Source: Solenopsis invicta (taxonomy: Eukaryota > Arthropoda > Insecta > Hymenoptera > Formicidae). From it: a stretch of DNA of 64,000 bases. How positions within the stretch are numbered: position 1 is the stretch's first letter; each line of letters opens with the position of its first letter. Of this stretch, positions 24,182-37,559 are shown piece by piece. The stretch lies in the NCBI RefSeq assembly GCF_016802725.1, contig NC_052665.1:7812001-7876000 (forward strand), given 5' to 3'. The notes beneath the pieces are model-generated. The model did no database searches and was not told the origin of the DNA. It saw only the letters and a list, made by a program, of their open reading frames with translations. The translations under genes were made by a program, and so were the position numbers.

Positions 24182-27100
24182 AAAGCGTGTAAAGCATTGG
24201 CGACATTAATCTTGATGGATCTCCGTTTTTCGTGCGGCAAACTTCGCACTTTTTTTCTATCTATATTAGTTGACCCCAAAAAAAAGTGCATGCGGTAAAT
24301 CGTATGCAAAATGTGTGTCAATTCCGGGGAAAACTTTTATACGGAGTGTATTAAGGTGCCGGAGATCCTAATCTTCCCTAATCTTATTTTGCTTTAAGCC
24401 TGAAGCAAACTGCTCTTTGAGGAAATTTCGAGGAATACTCGTTTGACCCAATTATTTCGACATTGCATATTAAACGGCATAGAACGTAGGCATCAAACTT
24501 CAAATATTGTGTTATTTTACGACCAAAAATTTACCTTGAAGTTTTAGCTATTTATTATTATCGAATTTTTCAAGTTCATTAAAAAATCGTGTCTGTACGT
24601 ATCCCACATTCATTGAAGATAACTAGAATTTTATCATATATTTTATTACATAATTATAAATAATTATTGGAATAAGATTAAGATACTGAAGAACGGAAAT
24701 CAGTTATGAATGTTATGATTTATTAAGCAAACTAGATGAGGAAATTGAACTTATCCAGATGGTAGCATCTCCTATACAATACACCTGATGACATCTCTAG
24801 GCTTTACAGAGAAGCAAATTATCATTTAACGATAAGATAGATACTTCGACTCCTTGTTATCATACTAACATATCACATAACTTGCAAACTTATTTGATCA
24901 CTACAAATTTGATCTACATTTATATTTGATGAAGAATATCGTCGATACCTTAGCACTAGTTGCTAATCAATTTTATGCGTTTTTTTTACGCTTGATGTGT
25001 TGTATTTTATTACACCTTTACGTGATAAAAATTTACGTAATATTAATTTTTTAATAGCTCTATATCAAGATGTAATTGCATAAAATCTCCAAATTAAGAA
25101 ACTAACAAAATATTTTTATAAAAATATCTTATTTGAAGAAATTTTGCATTTTAAAATATCTGGAATAAAAACAGCAAACAGCGTTATATTTGCTCTTTTT
25201 TTATATAAAGACAAATATATATATTTGCGAATGGCAACGTGATAATTTGAATGAAAAATACAGACACGCACAACATTTCGATATAATATTTCGATGAATT
25301 CCGTCTGCAGATATAAAAAGATACATCTTGTATTATTTATAGAACATCCAGAAGATCATGAAGCGTCAATTTTTACTTCAAAAGCAGACGTCAATCCATA
25401 AAATAAAAGATAACACTCTTAGACCGATAACAAGAATATCCGTTTGACAGTTGACTCAGACCTTTGTAGGCGGTCAATAAAATGTACGCGGACGTATACA
25501 TTTAGTCTCTCTGTTATATAATTAGAAAATTTAGCGTTTCATGATTGACATCAGCTTGTTTAATAGCGTGTACCGAGGAATTACAGTGAGAAACAAAGAC
25601 ATAGAAAGAGAGAGAGAGATTTTCATTGTCGTAGGAGCGGTAGACGCGACTGAGCCTTATCGCTCTTAGAGCGACGCATCAAACGTAGCAGGTACCTATT
25701 ATAAGGTAATGTATTATGTACCATTGCTCCGTCGCACATAGATATGTATGTATAGTAGAAACACACGTTAAACGCGTTTCAAGGCGATGCCGTCTCGCAA
25801 CAGTACACAGCTTGATCTCATCACCGTCGGGAGAATTCTTCACTACGTTCGCCATGGGTGACTCTAGCAAATCTAGTACTAAATCGATATTTATAGTGTC
25901 CGATAAATGTATTTTGTCAGATATAACAATTTTGAACGCGCAATAACACCAGAGATACTGGGGGAGACAAATTTTCGCGTCACGAAAAGTTTATCACGCG
26001 TCATTGTTTATTATTCTTATCTTGATATAATAAAGCGATTAACTGTAACAAGATCATTGCCTATGTATACGATCTTTAATATTTGAAAAAAAGAAGAGAT
26101 GTTTAACTTTGCAAATTTTGCATCGTCAGCAAATTCGATCGATCAATTAAATAATGTAATTAATGTATTTGTTATGTGCGTTATTTTGTTCGTCTCCCTT
26201 ATTAAAGTGAAAAAGTGTGAAAACGCACGATGGAAAATTTTAATGCTATAGTGAGATAAATTGACGTTGCTACGTGTCAATACTTGCAAATTTTCTTATC
26301 TCGCTTCTCTTCTTGCTGAGTCAATGCATTCAAAATTCGATTAATTCAGGTGATAAATTTTTCACACGGTTGGAGCGAATAAGCTTCATTATGAATAGGC
26401 TTCTTTTTAAATAAATACGTTTAATTATGATACGTTTGTTCTGATACACTTAATTAGTGATTGCAATGAATACCAAAACAATATCTGTATATGTATGTAA
26501 ATATATATATAAAGTCTTAGCAGGCTTCGATTTGTCTCTCCAGTTGGACAACGTGATAACATCAGACCCACTGGTAAATTTATTTTCTCACATCGTAAGT
26601 ACTTTTACTGTAGGATATTATTTAAATCTGTAGTCATGACGTACGCATAATAATAAAAATCAATCACGTTTTTCATGATTTTAAATCGGGCCTTTATTGC
26701 TAATATATTATTGATAAAAATAAAATTTTTGACATATCAATCAGCAATGTTTGAAGATTTATTCTCTTTAGATTTGGAAAGAAAATGTTGATGACATAAT
26801 GCTTTTAACAATTATAACAAGCTGTTCGCGATAGAGATAAATATTATTGATTTTGTTGAGTCATTTATCGCAATTTTTTGCCACCTGTCAAGTTTATCGA
26901 AAATCACAAGTGCTTGATCGAAGCTTTAAACAATTATGAAATTTTTTAATTGATAAGTATTTCTGCTACAAAACTAACTTTTTTTCTTTGATATCTATTT
27001 CCGGTGTTATCTATACCTATTTATATCATATGCCTATAATTCTTCATTCTTCATAAATGATCATAAACTCGACAATTTTGCTTATTTTATATAAATTTTA

Positions 27101-27642
27101 TTACATGTTAATAGAAAAAAATTTAATAAAATAGAAATTTAATTTTTAATAATAATAAAAAATGTATTGCTTAATTATTATTATGTAAACTGATCAAAAT
27201 AATTAATATTGTTACCAGTTCGTCATTTAATTTTTAAATATATATTTCTATTTTTTCACCAATTTAAAACTATCTTATGGAAATTCAAGACAATATAAAT
27301 ATATAAATCTATACATGACAATAAAAAAGTTCTTAGTATTGTCTAACACAAATTAAGTTACGACTATATACTTTTTTCGTATTTATATTGCTAGTACTTT
27401 TTCAATAAAGTTTCAAACTTTTATTGCTGCTTTTCGCTAATTTAAAATTGCCTCATACGTAGAAGTTTAAGGAAATGTGTACACTAAGAAAAAAATTATT
27501 AGCTTGACTAAATTATTTAATTTGATTAAATTTTTTTAGTTCAACTATTTATATATTTAATTTAATTACATGTATTGTACATTTAATTTAAATACATAAA
27601 CGCTTGAAAGAAGAAATTTAATCAATTTGAAAAATTTAGTAG

Positions 27643-27644
<2 letters not shown>

Positions 27645-27675
<31 letters not shown>
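27645..27675 (+). repeat. Poly(T) tract
   Basis: An uninterrupted run of about 31 T residues lies just upstream of the second copy of an ~80 nt direct repeat. It may be the poly(A) tail of a minus-strand retro-inserted sequence, but no recognisable body was found. Confidence 0.8.
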
Positions 27676-27676
<1 letters not shown>

Positions 27677-28810
27677 TAGTATATGACATGTCATACATGA
27701 CAATCCATAAGTTACAGAGTTGATACAAATTAAATTACAACTATACACTTTTTTAAATTTATACTGTTATATTCGTAATTACCAAGCGTTATATTGCGAG
27801 GGCATATTACAAATGACAACCGCGCTTTCTCATGTATTATCAATAGCGTAAATAACTAACACTTATCTAGCATAAGTGCTCTAAACGAGCTAAGAGCGTT
27901 TATCATTCACCCACCGAGTGAATACCTCCAAAGAATTACGACTAAAGATAAACACTCCGTTATTGATCGTATATATGCGTAGCTTTGAAAAGATTCCATT
28001 TCTTCTCTATATTTCAAGTCAATAAATATAAATGATAAAAATTTTGACGTTTGTTATGATAATATGATAAACACTTGACGAATTTTGTTTCTGCGTATAA
28101 TGAATAAACATGTCTTGTCTTAGGTACTCTTATATAAATATAAATAACACATTATTAAACTCGATATTTCTTATATTTCTATTTTATTAACATTTACTAT
28201 ATGAAGTAAATGGAATATGAACTCTTTTAAATTAACATATTGATATAAATGTGTATCAAGATTTTATTTATACTCTTAAATTTAAGAGTTCTGTATGAAT
28301 CAGATTTTTAATTTTCTTAAGAAACATGGTACGTCTAATTGAAAGTTTCCATAATTTAAGTCCAACTTTAGTATTAACAAAGAAAAATAAAAAGTGTAAA
28401 AATAAAGAAATCTAAGCAATCAAACAGAATATGAAATATGAAACAAATTGAGACAAATTTCAAGAACGGTAATAAACAGCATAGTAAATAAAGTGCAAGT
28501 TTATTTATGTAAAGTGATCAAAATAATTAATTTATAATTTTTATTTTTACTGTACAACCTTACGTAAAAAATAAAATAACATTATTGCAAATGGATAGTA
28601 AAAGATATAAAATTTAATCTTAAATCATAAAATTATTGTGCAAAATAAACATTAGTATTTAAACTAAGTATTATATTTACTCACACACAGCAAGAATAAA
28701 AATATTTATATTTAAATAATCTAAAGTGATAGTTTACATAAAATAAAAACCACAATGCATATGAGAAATATATTTAAAACAGAAAATTTATGGTATATAA
28801 ATAAATTATA

Positions 28811-28814
<4 letters not shown>

Positions 28815-28903
<89 letters not shown>

Positions 28904-28905
28904 AT
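28815..28905 (+). repeat. Compound (TA)n(TG)n microsatellite
   Basis: About fourteen TA units pass into about twenty-five TG units and then TATG/TGTA variants. It is intergenic. Confidence 0.9.
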
Positions 28906-30100
28906 AAATATTTATACAAAAAGGTGATGATGGAATACCATTTTATTTTTTTTTAAGTAACTCAATAAATATTAATGCTACATAATTCTTATCGACACCA
29001 GTTTGTTAACCATAATAGAGTTTCGTTAATCACGTTATAGATAAAAATTGGGTATAGAACAAATGTAATTTACAATTTACTGAAGAAAGAAGAAAGAATA
29101 TATTTACGAGGTAGCAAGGGAATTGTAGAATATTAACAACTAATGTCATAAAATGCACTTTTAATTAAAAAATTACAAATTAATAATTTTTCATAGATCT
29201 TACACACTGATAAGTGCCACAAAACAAGGTTTTATAAACATGTTATAATTTTATTTATAAAAAAATTTTTTTAATAATTTCTTTGGCTTAAAAAGTAACT
29301 TTTTAAATAATTTCTTTGCTGCTGGTAAGCATTATACAATGTCCGATGAAGTTGTCGTGAAGAGTCTTATGCTGGCAATGCAAATAACTTACGACCATTT
29401 TGCGACTCCTCTCGCTACATAATATAACTTTAGATGTCGAATTCATACACACATTACAGAACACATTAAATTCAATTACATTATTTAAAAGCTACGTTCA
29501 AAGTCTTCAAACTAGACTAAAGTTAAAAAATTAATATCTAGCATTAGCTCCTCAAATTATGTAGAGAGTATATACCTGTGAAAATAGCTGCCACCAACAA
29601 AACTGAAATTCATCTTTTATAAAAACGCAGTAAACACTAATAACTAGTAATCATCCTACAGTGTCTAATTAGACACGTTTTGATATGACAAACAAAATCT
29701 TCTCGTTTTAATAAAGAAATTAAAAATCAAATAATATTCATATAATATTATTGAGAAATTATCTACAAAATATAAACATTAAAGAATTTACTTTGAGTTT
29801 ATGGGAGTACGATTAAGATAATGTAGTGATATCTCCAGCAGCAATAAATATAAATAAATATTTATATCTCGAAGAATGCAATCGTCGCACAAGATTTGCT
29901 GTTCATTATAGCATATAAACAACTTCCAGCGATTATCATTTTGAATGCAGTACTTTCTTTAAAAAAAAAAAAAAAACTTTTACCTGTCTTTTCCCTACAT
30001 ATATTTGATGGCTGCTCACAGCTTTCTTTTATTGCTGATAAAACAAAATTCTAATTTCTTTATCACTTTTTCAGGGATTTATAAATATTGCACGGGGAAA

Positions 30101-33100
30101 ATGGTGTACATTAACGTCGCCGTTTGCCTGTCAGTTCTTCTGCTCGTGATCGGATTATCCGTGGGACTGAGCGTGAACACCTTTAAAGGGCGAGATGCTC
30201 TTGACTCGGCGCCTCTTATCGATGGGTAATTTAATCGTATAATTGGAGAAGCGTATCGATAAGAAAACAAATGACTTTGACTTAGCTTTATTCAATATCA
30301 TTCGGCACGGTGATCTTGGCCGATAATTTCGGGTAATTCCGAAGCTTTGCGAATTGCGTCAATCGAAGATCATTGACTGAATTAAATCGATCGATGTTTC
30401 AATTAGCTTACGATTACAAACTCATTCTATTGCGCATTAATATCTTTTTACGTATTTCTTCGATCTTCTTTACATATTTGTTTTATAAATTGACATAACT
30501 GTCGACGTAAGTGTCGCGTCAGCGGGCGTTTAAAATAATTACTTATTATAATTTTTCATAAAATGTGAATTGCAAACCAGCAGATCAATATTATCGTGTG
30601 CAACATACGCTCTTATCTGCACCTTCTGCATCTACCTCTTCTCCCCTGATCTCTCAAGCTAAATTTATCAACGATTATTTTATTTGCAGCCACAACGATT
30701 TGCCGTACAATATCTATGGGAAGTTGAACAACCACTTATCTGCCTTCTATTTCGAAAGAGATTTATCCAACGACAATTCCTGGGGAAAAGATGCTTGTTC
30801 CTCGTGTTTTACCGATCTGCCTCGCTTAACTAAGGGCAAAGTGGGTGGACAGGTGAGTCACGAGACTTGACATGTGAGACCATACACGAGATTAATTATC
30901 TAAGAGCTCCAGAACCTATTTGCTCCGCAATCTATTTGCCCCGCAATCTATTTGCTCCGCAATTAATAGATTAGTCATTTTATCTCAAGCCGTCGCTTTA
31001 CCTTCGCGTTTCAACACGTTCCCCTTTCACCGTCTTCTCTTTCTCGTGTCACCTCATCTTTCGCTGCGTGCCCGTAAGAAGATCATTATCTTAACTTCCC
31101 CGCCACGAAGAAGCTACTATCGCGGGACTTTCTGTCGAACTAATCTCACCTACTGATTGCGCGCTATAACATGCGAATCACGCGATTTTTCAGTTCTGGG
31201 TAGCGTACGTATCATGTACGTCGCAATACAAGGATTCCCTACAGCTGACGATGCGGCAGATCGATGTGATCAGGCGATTGATTAAGCGATATCCGGACAA
31301 TCTGAAATTGGTCACCGACGCGGACGACATCGAGCCCACGTGGAGGAGTGGCAAAATAGCGTCCATGATAGGCGTCGAGGGTGGTCACTCCCTCGACTCG
31401 AGCCTGGCGATTCTGAGGCTCTACCATGACCTCGGGGTTCGTTACGTTACCCTGACTCACACCTGCAACACACCGTGGTACGGCGCGTGTATAAGCGCAC
31501 AGAATCCTTTCACGATTAAATGCATTAATATCTTGCTCTATTCAGTCGCGAAATTCCCAGAGATGCAAATCGCGCAATAATCAATTCTCGATCGCGACTC
31601 ACACACGAACTTTACAAGTTTTTTATCTCTCCTCTGATAATAACTGATAATGATATTTGTTATGTAATATTTAAACGCGATTAAAAGCGTTTTTACAGAG
31701 ATTTATCTTAATTAAGATTGATTGAATACGGATATCTTAATTATCAACTCTTTGAGTACTATTTTGGCACCTGTATGCACTTAAGAAAGAAATTAATTTT
31801 GGCCCGTAGATGCATATATATATTATATATGCTCAAAGTACGCATTACTATTTTTATTCCGGCCACTCAGAATTTTTTTTTATTGCGTTATTTCGTAATA
31901 CCGAAAGAATTAAATTGCGATGAGTTTTGTTTTCATTTTGGCAGGGCCGATGCATCGACCGTGAACGATGGATACGTGTACAATCTGACGGAATTCGGAC
32001 AGGTACGTGAGAATTTTTTTTGCAATTGTCGTTAATTTTAAGTTTTTACGTAACGCTTTGGTTCTCCTCGTATTCTTAAATGACGAAAAACCCTCAATTA
32101 TTACGCGATGTATTTTGCTAATTGATGAGAGTCAACGATTTTACTGATATGAAATGGCGCTCGCGGTAATCAGGAAGCACGGCTACACATCGCTAAGATC
32201 GATGAGATATATCTAAGCCCGATTAATTAAATGACAATAAAATGAACGAAGCTCCGTTGTGTTATATAACTATGGCTTCTCAGATCTATATCATTTTTAT
32301 CGCCAGTTAATCGCATGTCGCGTCGAGCGGAATAGCCCAATTAAAAATCTTAAAACGCAGTAACAATGCTAGTAACAATGATACTTTATGAATTATAGGC
32401 GGTGGTTTACGAGATGAACAGAATTGGAATGTTGGTCGATCTGTCTCACGTCTCTCACAACGTCATGCGGGAGGTCCTGGCGGTAACGAGGGCTCCCGTC
32501 ATATTCTCTCATTCGTCCGCTTTTAGCGTTTGCAATCACTACAGGAACGTTCCCGATGATGTCCTGCACTTAGTCGTGAGTGTCTTCGATATTTCGCAAC
32601 GATTCTCCCTAATTAAGAATCACGTTAGACTACGAATAACGTTACAACAGGAACGCGTTCTCTCTTTCAGAAAAAGAACAACGGCGTCGTTATGGTGAAC
32701 TTCTACAGTGACTTCGTGAACTGCAATTCTTCGAGGAACGCGACAATGGAGGATGTCATAAGTACGGTCCTCAAACACTCAGCATAGCATACGATTTATA
32801 CATTAGTCGTAAAGACTAGAGAGATAAAAATTGACACTTGAAAATTTCCGGAATGTGACGATATTTAAAAGCCAAAGATGATAACAAAGCGTGAGCAAAA
32901 TACTTCATGAAATGATATACGGATAGTATTGCTCTGTGATTCTCAAATTTTTATTATCTCGCCGATCAATCAGTTCTAATACACGTGACTTACATGTTAT
33001 TAATCTACTATTCGATATCGGCGTCGCTTTAATTAATTACATAGTGGTATATTTTCAGAACATATAAATCACATTCGAAATCTTATCGGACCGGACCACG

Positions 33101-33806
33101 TCGGTATCGGTGGAGATTACGATGGTGTAAGCTCGTAAGTAATTACATTGACCCTAACAACGTGATTGTTACGTGATGAGCCAGTAAACGAATGCGGGCG
33201 AAATATATCTGATGAAATTAACTAGAATGCCAGTGGGATTGGAAGATGTCTCCAAATATCCCGATCTATTCGATCGTCTTTATGAGAGCCGAGAGGGAGA
33301 GCCAACGTGGACTCGGGAGGATTTGGAAAAATTGGCTGGAAGGAACCTTATTCGAGTTTTCCAAGCTACGGAAGCGGTGGGTGCAAAAAATGATATAAAA
33401 AAAAACCGTGCAACGTAGTTGATAACATTTTCTAATTTTCTTTTATTATTTATTTATTTATTTGAATTTGCAAAAGGTGCGAGACTCATTGTCGTCCGAA
33501 GCGCCTCATGAAGATACTATAACCGGAGATGAATTATATATCGCACAAAAGAAAGAAGGATTGAATCCAGGCTCGTGCCAAAGCGCAGTCGAGTAAGTAT
33601 TATCTTGTATGAGTTTTATTTTGTTAATTTAATTTAGCATAGAAAAAGCTGGTAATTTTTTTTTTATAATTTTGATATTTAAAGTTCCTTTATTATCGTC
33701 ATATAGATGGGACACCGTAAACGCAACAGATATTGATCGATCTTTTACCTTCAGTGCTATTGAAAGTAGCTCGATGTATCGAAGACTTGAGGTGGACGGA
33801 TGTTAA
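30101..33806 (+). CDS. Membrane dipeptidase (renal dipeptidase family, peptidase M19)
   Basis: Zinc metallodipeptidase that hydrolyses dipeptides. Ten coding exons: 30101-30225, 30690-30852, 31194-31477, 31945-32002, 32399-32575, 32671-32761, 33059-33134, 33226-33376, 33477-33592, 33707-33806 (446 aa, near the family's usual length). Phases agree at every junction. Residues 4-25 form a hydrophobic signal/anchor. The family motif DGHNDLPYNIYG gives zinc ligands His43 and Asp45; the bridging Glu158 is in GVEGGHS; His227 (DLSHVS) and His248 (FSHSSAF) complete the binuclear site. GGDYDGV is also conserved. The start ATG (AAAATGG) follows an acceptor at 30071-30074, so an untranslated first exon probably lies upstream. 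The C-terminus (RLEVDGC) has no hydrophobic GPI-type tail, unlike vertebrate DPEP1, so attachment may depend on the N-terminal segment or the protein may be secreted. Confidence 0.95.
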
Positions 33807-34880
33807 AACAGAGACTATGTGGAAAAATGTATAAAAGATATGTGATATTTTATTAACACATAATTAACATTAAAAAGCAAAGTATAAAAATATTGGATAA
33901 TATTATGACGACATCATTTAGTCTCCTTCATACTCGATTGACTTCAATATAAATACAAAATATTATGAAAACTTGAAGTAGTATAAAGATAATGTGCTAT
34001 TTTAGAAGATTTCTAATAATGTTTTCTCATAAATTTTAAAACGATCTTTACGATTTTTCACGAGTCAAATTAACATTAACACGATATTGTAAACGAAAAT
34101 AATAAATAAATTATTTTTCTAATATAATCTACGAAATACATTTATCTTCGAACAAGATATATAAATTGAGATATATTTTGATTTTTGTACTTGAAGATAT
34201 CTTTTCTAGAATTACTTACTTTTTATATCAAGTATTTTGTTATTCGGTAGTTTTCTATCTCGAGGTACAAATGCGTGATATAATCATTCAAATTGGTAAC
34301 TTATTGATTAAGATTAATGAAAGATAATTTTGCTTTAAAACAATTAGACAGATTCTAGTATAATCATCAGTTATAACAACATGTAATAAATAGCAATTTT
34401 ATTTTACATAAAACATTTCATTCTTTTATCAAACATTTTGTATTTTTCTTTTCTTAAAAATAATTTAAAACTTAAAAGTAGTTAACACATCTGACGTCAC
34501 ACTGATAACAATATACATATAAAAAAATCTTATACTTTGTATTACAAATATAAAATCATAAAGAATAATATTATTCTTAATTAATTATTTATTACTATAT
34601 CCGACAAACAAGATCACATTAAATGACGTTTCAATGACTTCTTATTGACGTTCAAACGTATCATCACTATGATACGAGATTAAAATGCTATTTAACGTCA
34701 CTTTGTTTGCTATGAATGAACTAAAATCATCCATAATTATCAATATATTTACATTTATATAATGAGAGATTATGTATATAATGAGATAGTAAGTTATAAC
34801 TCTTCTATTAAAAACTCTAATTTAATCGACGAAAAACTTATATTAACTTAAAATTTTATTTTAATTACCAATTCAATATG

Positions 34881-37493
34881 TCAGCGATTTTCAATGTAAT
34901 GTTCTCTTTCTATTGGCTTCCATTTTATGGCTCTTTGCATCAGTTTGATCTCCATCATTAAATTTTTCCTAAAAATATGAAAATATTTTGTTAAGTTATG
35001 AAAATTAAAATTAGATCAAATCATGTTTAAGATATATGCTTTAGAATGTATAGCTTATAGAAATAGAATAGCTTACAGAAACTTAGAAGCGTGTTGTTTA
35101 AATATATTTATAAAAGAAATGTAAAATAGAATGGAATGCTTGCAGAAAAAGATATTAGTAAACTGAAACTAACCATTGACTTTTCCTAATAAACGGTACG
35201 ACCTTTGGGATTGGAAATCCATTGAATGTGGTGCACAGGCATAAAGTGTAAGCACCTACATCATTCCAAACCAGCCAATCGCCAATGTGAAGTTCCGGCA
35301 ATAATGCATCTTTAACAATTACGTCGTACGAATCGCAAGTCGGGCCCCATACAGTCGAAGGAAATTTCTCGCCGCTCATCGGCTACATACATTAACAATA
35401 AATTGTTTTATTTATTTAACAACAAAAATTGTGCGCACGATATTCAAACGGGATTATATAAGTACCCCAAAAACAGTTTGCGGAACTCTAGATTTGAGTC
35501 CCAATAATTCATCGATAAACGAATTGTATGTTCCAACATTTGTGTAATACATTCTCATAAATTTGCCGTTTTTAAAAGCGGTTTTCTTGGAATGTAAATA
35601 CGAGGCTAGAGTAAAAGCCGAGTCAACATAGTACCTTCCAGGCTCGCTGATAATTCTTATACTAGGATCGAGATCTTGGATTGCATCATTGATAATACTG
35701 GCCAGCTGAAGGGATTTAAAAAAAATGAGTTAAACGGCTATTATGGCGGGATGAATCAGGAATACATAACGTGTGATCACCTTGTCGATATTTGTTCCTC
35801 TTTTACCAGGGAAACCGCCACCGATATCGATCAGCTGCACGTCCTTGCAGCCCATCGATTTGGCGATCGCGATCAATTGCCTGCAAAACCCGATGCCCCT
35901 GCTATATGCGTTTAATTCCCAGCACGGGCTACCGGGATGAAAACTAAAGCCGTGCAAGGTGAGACCGAGATCCATCGTAAGCTGTATCAATCGCACAGCA
36001 TCGTCGTTCGATTCGCAGCCAAACTTCAATCCGAGATCGACATCCGAATCCTTTGCATCGCATCGTATACGTATTACTATCCTATTAGATCATCACGGGA
36101 AATTATTATACGACGATCAGAAGAATAAAAGGATAAAAGAAGAAATCGACGGGATCCTATTCGTAATTACAATATCGAATAATAATCACAATAATTTTGT
36201 ACACTCACTTGGCCTCGGGGTAAAGATCCTTTATTTTCAAAAGCTCGATTTCACTGTCGACAGTAATCTGGTCGACGTTCATTTTCTTGGCGTACTTGAT
36301 GTGAGACGGACTCTTGTACGGATTCGCGAATATGATCCGGTCGGCTTGCACGCCGTACTGCATCACTTCCCTGATCTCTTGCTATTTATGTACGTGTTAA
36401 AATTAATTAAGTTAATTATTATGTTGCCCCACGGTTTGAGACTCTGGCGAAAATATAGTATATTTAGAAGACATTTGCCTGAGTAGATGTCGCTAATTGA
36501 AGTTTAAAACATTTGTTCATGAGATAAAAATTTAGACACGGAATTGCTTATGAGATGTTCACGATTGTTAGATAGACGTTCTAAAAGTGTTGGTATGTTT
36601 TCAAAATGTAGGAAATGCTCAAAGGGTTTTGAACATTTGCAACATTTTGAAAACAGAACATTTTTAATAAAACATTACCCGAAAGCACAACACTTTCAAA
36701 CAACACAGTCGTGAACTCTCATAAATAATTCCATGTTTAAATTTCCATGCTATGAACACTTCGATAAACATACTATTTTCGTCAAGGGAAATAATGAGAA
36801 TATCATATAGAAGATTATAAGAATTTCTTTATTATTAATTTTTAATTTAATTTAAAAGGGATTAATTTAAAGAGAAAAGTTTAAAGCTAAAAATAATAAT
36901 CAAGTTACATTTTAAAGCATTAAAACGAAACTTTCATGAGTGTCGATCTATAATCTCGTTTCAAGAAACCGTAATGTCGTAAGAAAATAACTAATCACAG
37001 TGGAATGTGAGAAAAATAATCGACTATGTTTGGTCAATTCTTACAGTCCACGGCAAGACTGCGGACCGACACTGACTGAACGAATAATGTAAAAGTTTTA
37101 AAATACTATGATCACAATAAAAAGCGCAATGATTTACCTCAGACGCGCAATCAAAACCAGCGTTTAAAGCTGCCAATATCTTGATTACATTCGGATCAGG
37201 ATTGCATTTAACCGCTGAAATCAATTTTAGCGGAAGGTGAGAAACCTCAATTCTTTCGGGGTAAATTGGAGCGACGTTGTCGAGAGAATTGTCTTTAAAG
37301 CTGACATACCGTAGTGCGGAGTAACCCTCGGAATTTTGGTAGTCCACTCGCGATGTTTGTTAATGATGTCACCAAGATCCACAATGTAAAAACCGTCTTC
37401 CTGATTTTTCCTCCTGATTATAGTCTTAATGACGTCCATATTGTCCGCCTCGTCGTCGAAGACTTCAATTTCGTTAAAATCGACGAGAGACAT
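34881..37493 (-). CDS. Ornithine decarboxylase-like PLP enzyme (fold III)
   Basis: Group IV decarboxylase, the ornithine-to-putrescine family. Seven exons on the minus strand: 37493-37310, 37214-37138, 36381-36209, 36081-35781, 35705-35466, 35382-35174, 34968-34881 (423 aa). The ATG is the first in frame after a weak upstream context. PLP and catalytic residues are kept: Lys64 in HYAVKCN, Arg149, His193 (FSFH), the glycine loop DIGGGF (232-234), EPGR (266-269), Cys341-Asp342 in WGPTCD, Tyr370 in GAYT. The segment that in ODC carries the second substrate-binding Asp (YDH, Asp332 of ODC) reads instead TYNSFIDELLGLKSRV (304 onward), so substrate choice may differ. The C-terminus is short and basic, without an obvious mammalian-type PEST degron. 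It is convergent with the dipeptidase and divergent from PP2A-A. Confidence 0.93.
36596..36655. ncRNA. Pre-miRNA-like hairpin inside ODC-like intron 2
   Basis: Outer stem tgttttcaaaatgt pairs fully with acattttgaaaaca (14 bp). A 3x3 internal loop follows, then aaatg/cattt, one mismatch, tcaaa/tttga, and a four-base loop (gggt). The fold is about 60 nt with 24 paired positions, close to the shape of a miRNA precursor, and some pairing continues outside. It lies in the 756 nt intron (36382-37137). It could instead be a small MITE. No expression evidence is available. Confidence 0.35.
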
Positions 37494-37559
37494 GTTCGCG
37501 AACTCGGTATCCCGAGTACTGGCACAAACTTGAAGTAACAAAGCTTCTCTCTGCGCGTA

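Larger units (their letters stand above)
24210..30000. other. AT-rich intergenic DNA, no gene seen
   Basis: No protein-like frame is present apart from short overlapping ones at 25680-25950. Repeats noted: a direct repeat of about 80 nt (about 27290-27385 and 27690-27770), a T31 tract (27645-27675) and a TA/TG microsatellite (28815-28905). Confidence 0.6.

Noticed and set aside
25679..25946. Overlapping ORFs on both strands
   Set aside because: Short, mutually overlapping and without features. Probably a GC-richer intergenic patch.
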